DNA of 7,271 nt, from contig CALMNV010000015.1 in assembly GCA_937873285.1 (NCBI GenBank), positions 1 to 7,271 on the forward strand. Direction: 5' to 3'. The notes under the pieces were generated by a model that made no database searches, was not told where the DNA came from, and saw only the letters and a program-made list of their open reading frames with translations. Of this stretch, positions 5,073 through 7,271 are shown in pieces. The DNA comes from an uncultured Intrasporangium sp. GTDB taxonomy: Bacteria > Actinomycetota > Actinomycetes > Actinomycetales > Dermatophilaceae. The stretch's first letter is position 1, and each line of letters begins with the position of its first letter. Position numbers and translations under genes: made by a program.

Positions 5073-6026
5073 ATGCGGACACGCTCGGGTGACTTCGACC
5101 TGACGATGGACGAGCTGAGGGCCATCTGCGGGTATGCCGCGGCCTGCGCGGAGCCTGCCCTCGTGATCTACCGGAAGGCTCACCCCGACGACCCTCGCCC
5201 AGCGGCGGCGCTGCAGGCTGCCCGGGTCTTCGCCGAGGGAGCGCCCCGTTCGCGCCAACAGCGGACGGCTGCGGCCGACGCCCACCGCGCAGCGAGGGAG
5301 GCTGCCGACGAAGCTGCCCGGCACGCAGCAGACGCCGCCGGAGACGCGGCCTCGGCGGCATACCTGCACCCGTTGGCCAAGGTGACGCAGCTGCGACACA
5401 TCCTGGGGCCGGCCGCCCATGCCGCCCGGGCGGCCGAGCTCGCGAGGGGCGACGACCCGGTCGTCGCGGAGTACGTGGTCACTGCTGCCGCCAAGCGGGC
5501 CACGCCGGTCGTCCTCGACGTGCTGACCTGTTACCCGCGGGCGCCGCAGGGGCGCAGCCGGGTCGCGGCCCTCATGCAACGGCTCGACAGCCTGCTGCGG
5601 GACCCGCTGCCGCCCCCGCGGGTCGTCGAGGACCCAGGGCCGTTCTTCCACGGGACCAGGGCCGACCTGCGCCCGGGTGACCTGCTCACCCCAGGGTGGC
5701 GCTCGAACTACGGCTCGGGGCGTCAGGCCAAGCACATCTACCTGACGGCAACGCGCGAGGGCGCGCCACTGGCGGCCGAGCTCGCTCAGGGCGAGGGGCC
5801 GGGACGGGTCTACCGGGTCGAGCCCCTGGGCACCATCGAGGACGACCCGAACGTCACGGACAAGCGCTTCCCCGGCAACCCGACCCGCTCCTACCGAACC
5901 ACCGAGCCGCTACGGGTCGTCGAGGAGGTCACCGGCTGGTCGCGTCCTGCCCCGGAGATGGTTCGGCAGATGCGCGAACGCATGGTCGAGCTGGCGGAGC
6001 TCGGGATCGAGGCGATGGACGACTGA
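5073..6026 (+). CDS. Imm-5-like helical domain fused to rifampin ADP-ribosyltransferase (Arr) domain
   Basis: The 317-residue protein has two parts. Residues 8 to about 175 are Ala-rich and helical, with HPDDPRPAAALQAARVFAEG (37-56), the AAADAHRAAREAA block and the HILGPAAHAARAAELARGDDP region. I recognise this as the Imm-5-like 'putative immunity protein' family, of unsettled function. After a Pro-rich linker (179-184), residues 188-317 are a complete Arr domain. Arr transfers ADP-ribose from NAD to the C23 hydroxyl of rifamycins, inactivating them. H193 (FFHGT), Y223 (KHIYLTA) and D258 (IEDDPN) match the His19/Tyr49/Asp84 positions of Mycobacterium smegmatis Arr, with 30- and 65-residue spacings. 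KRFPGNPTRSYRT (264-276) is the family hallmark. Ordinary Arr proteins are about 140 residues with nothing in front. ATG 5073 has only a weak purine-rich site (GACGAGAGA) and lies 15 nt after the GTPase-like gene. Arr identity is very secure, the N-terminal family fairly secure, and the purpose of the fusion unknown. Confidence 0.92.
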   Translation: MRTRSGDFDLTMDELRAICGYAAACAEPALVIYRKAHPDDPRPAAALQAARVFAEGAPRSRQQRTAAADAHRAAREAADEAARHAADAAGDAASAAYLHPLAKVTQLRHILGPAAHAARAAELARGDDPVVAEYVVTAAAKRATPVVLDVLTCYPRAPQGRSRVAALMQRLDSLLRDPLPPPRVVEDPGPFFHGTRADLRPGDLLTPGWRSNYGSGRQAKHIYLTATREGAPLAAELAQGEGPGRVYRVEPLGTIEDDPNVTDKRFPGNPTRSYRTTEPLRVVEEVTGWSRPAPEMVRQMRERMVELAELGIEAMDD

Positions 6027-6050
6027 TGGCGGCGCATGACCGCCGGTCAG
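6023..6050. terminator. Hairpin spanning both stop codons of convergent genes
   Basis: GGCGG (6028-6032) pairs with CCGCC (6040-6044) around a 7-nt loop, and CTGA (6023-6026) pairs with TCAG (6047-6050) outside a small internal loop. The outer arms contain the two stop codons, TGA of the Arr fusion and TGA (minus strand) of the alcohol dehydrogenase. Only 20 nt separate the genes, so this is the only place for a shared terminator. No T-tract is seen. Confidence 0.4.
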
Positions 6051-7081
6051 AGGCGGATGACGGTCATGCCCGTGCCTGAGGGGTGGTCCATGGCGGCGAG
6101 GGCCGCGCCGGCGTCGTCGAGTCCGATGACCCGTCCGACCAGGTCGCCCGGCCGCAGAGTGCCGTCCTCGATCAGGCGAAGCAGCGCGGGGTAGTCGCGG
6201 GCTGGCATGCCGTGCGTGCCGTAGAGCTCCAGCTCCTGGGAGACCACGAGGTCCATCGGCAGCGGCGGTGTCGACGAGGCGCCGAGCAGCAGCCCGGCCT
6301 GCACGTGCCGGCCGCGTCGACGCAGGCTGCGCACCGAGGCGACCGCCACCTCGGGGGAGCCGAAGGCGTCGACCGACACGTGCGCGCCGCCGCCGGTCAG
6401 GTCCCGGACCGCCGCGGCCACGTCGCGGTTGCTGCCCGCGGCGACGACCGCGTCGGCTCCGAGCGACAGGGCTCGTTCGCGCGCGCCCGCGGTCACGTCC
6501 ACGGCCACCACTCGCCCCCCGAGCGCCGCGCCGATCATCACGGCGGAGAGCCCGACCCCGCCGCATCCGTGGACGGCCAGCCAGTCGCCCGGGCCGACCC
6601 GGCCGTGGGTCACGACCGCCCGGTATGCCGTCGCGAAGCGGCACCCGAGGGACGCCGCAGTGACGAGGTCCACCGACTCGGGCAGCCGCACCAGGTTGGT
6701 GTCGGCGGCGTGGATGGCCACTCGTTCGGCGAACGACCCGGGGCCGGTGAAGCCGGGCTGGGTCTGGGCGGGGCAGACCTGCGCCTCGCCGGCCTCGCAC
6801 CAGGGGCACCGGCCGCAGCCGCACACGAAGGGCACCGTCACGCGGTCCCCGCGGCTCCAGTGGCGGACGCGGCGTCCGACCGCGGCCACGGTCCCGGCCA
6901 GCTCGTGCCCGGGCACGTGCGGCAGCGGCACGGGGTCATGGCCCTTCCAAGCGTGCCAGTCCGACCGGCAGACCCCGGTCGCGCCCACCGCGATGACGAC
7001 CCCGTCGTCGGGACACTCCGGCTCAGGGACGTCGGCGACCACCGGCAGGGCCCCGAACGCCTCGTACATGACGGCCTTCAT
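6047..7081 (-). CDS. Zinc-dependent medium-chain alcohol dehydrogenase
   Basis: This 344-residue protein oxidises an alcohol or reduces an aldehyde using NAD(P) in the cytoplasm. Family landmarks are complete. Catalytic zinc ligands are C38 (GVCRSDWH), H59 within PGHE and C147 (LGCRFATAY). The four-cysteine structural zinc site is C89, C92, C95 and C103. The GDRV turn is at 78-81. The cofactor-binding loop is HGCGGVGLSA (171-180), and the following strand ends VVAVDV with D195, favouring NAD over NADP. The C-terminus ends GMTVIRL as expected. The frame is open upstream to GTG 7183, but ATG 7081 is chosen because MKAVMYEAF is the normal family start and GAGAGGA lies 7 nt before it. The gene converges with the Arr fusion. 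No TA dinucleotide exists between the start and the window's right edge, so no TAnnnT promoter can lie there; it may be transcribed from a gene further right. The substrate is unknown. Confidence 0.93.
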   Translation of the reverse strand: MKAVMYEAFGALPVVADVPEPECPDDGVVIAVGATGVCRSDWHAWKGHDPVPLPHVPGHELAGTVAAVGRRVRHWSRGDRVTVPFVCGCGRCPWCEAGEAQVCPAQTQPGFTGPGSFAERVAIHAADTNLVRLPESVDLVTAASLGCRFATAYRAVVTHGRVGPGDWLAVHGCGGVGLSAVMIGAALGGRVVAVDVTAGARERALSLGADAVVAAGSNRDVAAAVRDLTGGGAHVSVDAFGSPEVAVASVRSLRRRGRHVQAGLLLGASSTPPLPMDLVVSQELELYGTHGMPARDYPALLRLIEDGTLRPGDLVGRVIGLDDAGAALAAMDHPSGTGMTVIRL

Positions 7082-7088
7082 CCACACA

Positions 7089-7095
7089 TCCTCTC
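7089..7095 (-). promoter_or_regulatory. Ribosome binding site deciding the alcohol dehydrogenase start
   Basis: On the minus strand GAGAGGA lies 7 nt before ATG 7081. It supports this start over the in-frame GTG at 7183, which would add 34 residues with no counterpart in the family. Confidence 0.7.
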
Positions 7096-7156
7096 GTGCG
7101 GCCGACCGCCGCCCGAGCGGCCCGGCGGACGGCTCCGTCGCCTTCATGGTGGCGTG

Positions 7157-7271
7157 ATGGCGACCTCGCTCCGCATCGCTCACCCGCCCGGCTCGCGACG
7201 GAGGCGCCCGGCCCCGGCGAAGCTCGAGCTCGCACAGGCCCGCAAGCCCACGGCTCGGAAGGTCAAGCGAG
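7157..7271 (+). CDS. Possible partial open frame at right edge (uncertain)
   Basis: From ATG 7157 an open plus-strand frame runs off the edge. It gives 38 codons rich in Arg, Lys, Pro and Ala, ending LAQARKPTARKVKR, with about 85 percent G/C at third positions. There is no ribosome binding site and I recognise no family. On the opposite strand two frames are also usable: one is an upstream extension of the alcohol dehydrogenase frame, and one is a possible gene end with a TGA at 7180-7182. None can be preferred from 115 bases, so this is listed only so that the 190-base end region is described. Confidence 0.15.
   Translation, partial: MATSLRIAHPPGSRRRRPAPAKLELAQARKPTARKVKR

Noticed and set aside
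4746..5735. Minus-strand open frame of 329 codons over the GTPase-like gene and the Arr fusion
   Set aside because: It crosses the boundary between two convincing plus-strand genes and encodes a low-complexity Arg/Gly/Val-rich product.
6429..7157. Plus-strand open frame of 242 codons antisense to the alcohol dehydrogenase
   Set aside because: The minus strand encodes a full zinc alcohol dehydrogenase with all metal ligands; the plus-strand product is a Thr/Pro/Ser-rich shadow.

Overview
The window is high-GC DNA whose coding genes show strong G/C third-position bias. Several genes use GTG starts, and the -10-like motifs are of the TAnnnT type. Together with an F420-type (Ddn-like) reductase and a rifampin ADP-ribosyltransferase domain, this points to an actinobacterium, possibly a Micrococcales/Intrasporangiaceae-like lineage. 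The phylum is a fairly secure inference; the family is a guess. I see no tRNA, rRNA, CRISPR array, insertion sequence or phage gene.

Layout from left to right. (1) Positions 1-864, minus strand: a cysteine synthase B (cysM) cut off by the left edge. A TAnnnT box sits 7 nt before its GTG start, which suggests a leaderless mRNA. (2) Positions 1011-1524, plus strand: a MazE-type antitoxin overlapping a MazF/PemK-type toxin by 17 nt, followed by a 12-bp inverted repeat. (3) Positions 1677-2390, plus strand: a peptidase E-like (S51) serine peptidase with a good ribosome binding site. (4) Positions 2519-3421, minus strand: an NAD-dependent epimerase/dehydratase (extended SDR). (5) Positions 3685-4098, plus strand, divergent from (4): a Ddn-like deazaflavin (F420)-dependent oxidoreductase. 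(6) Positions 4251-6026, plus strand: a two-gene operon, 15 nt apart. Its first gene is a P-loop GTPase-like protein; its second is a fusion of an alpha-helical Imm-5-like ('putative immunity protein') domain with a complete Arr (rifampin ADP-ribosyltransferase) domain. (7) Positions 6047-7081, minus strand, convergent with (6): a zinc-dependent medium-chain alcohol dehydrogenase. The last 190 bases hold its upstream region and at most a fragment of another gene.

The part that looks least ordinary is the operon at 4251-6026. Arr enzymes are normally single-domain proteins of about 140 residues. Here the Arr fold, with the expected His/Tyr/Asp positions intact, is attached to a helical domain known from immunity-type proteins and sits behind a divergent nucleotide-binding protein. 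A near-perfect palindrome lies upstream of the operon. It could be a conditional rifamycin-inactivation module, or a toxin/effector or defence module that has adopted an Arr-type ADP-ribosyltransferase. The remaining genes look like ordinary accessory metabolism plus one type II toxin-antitoxin pair.
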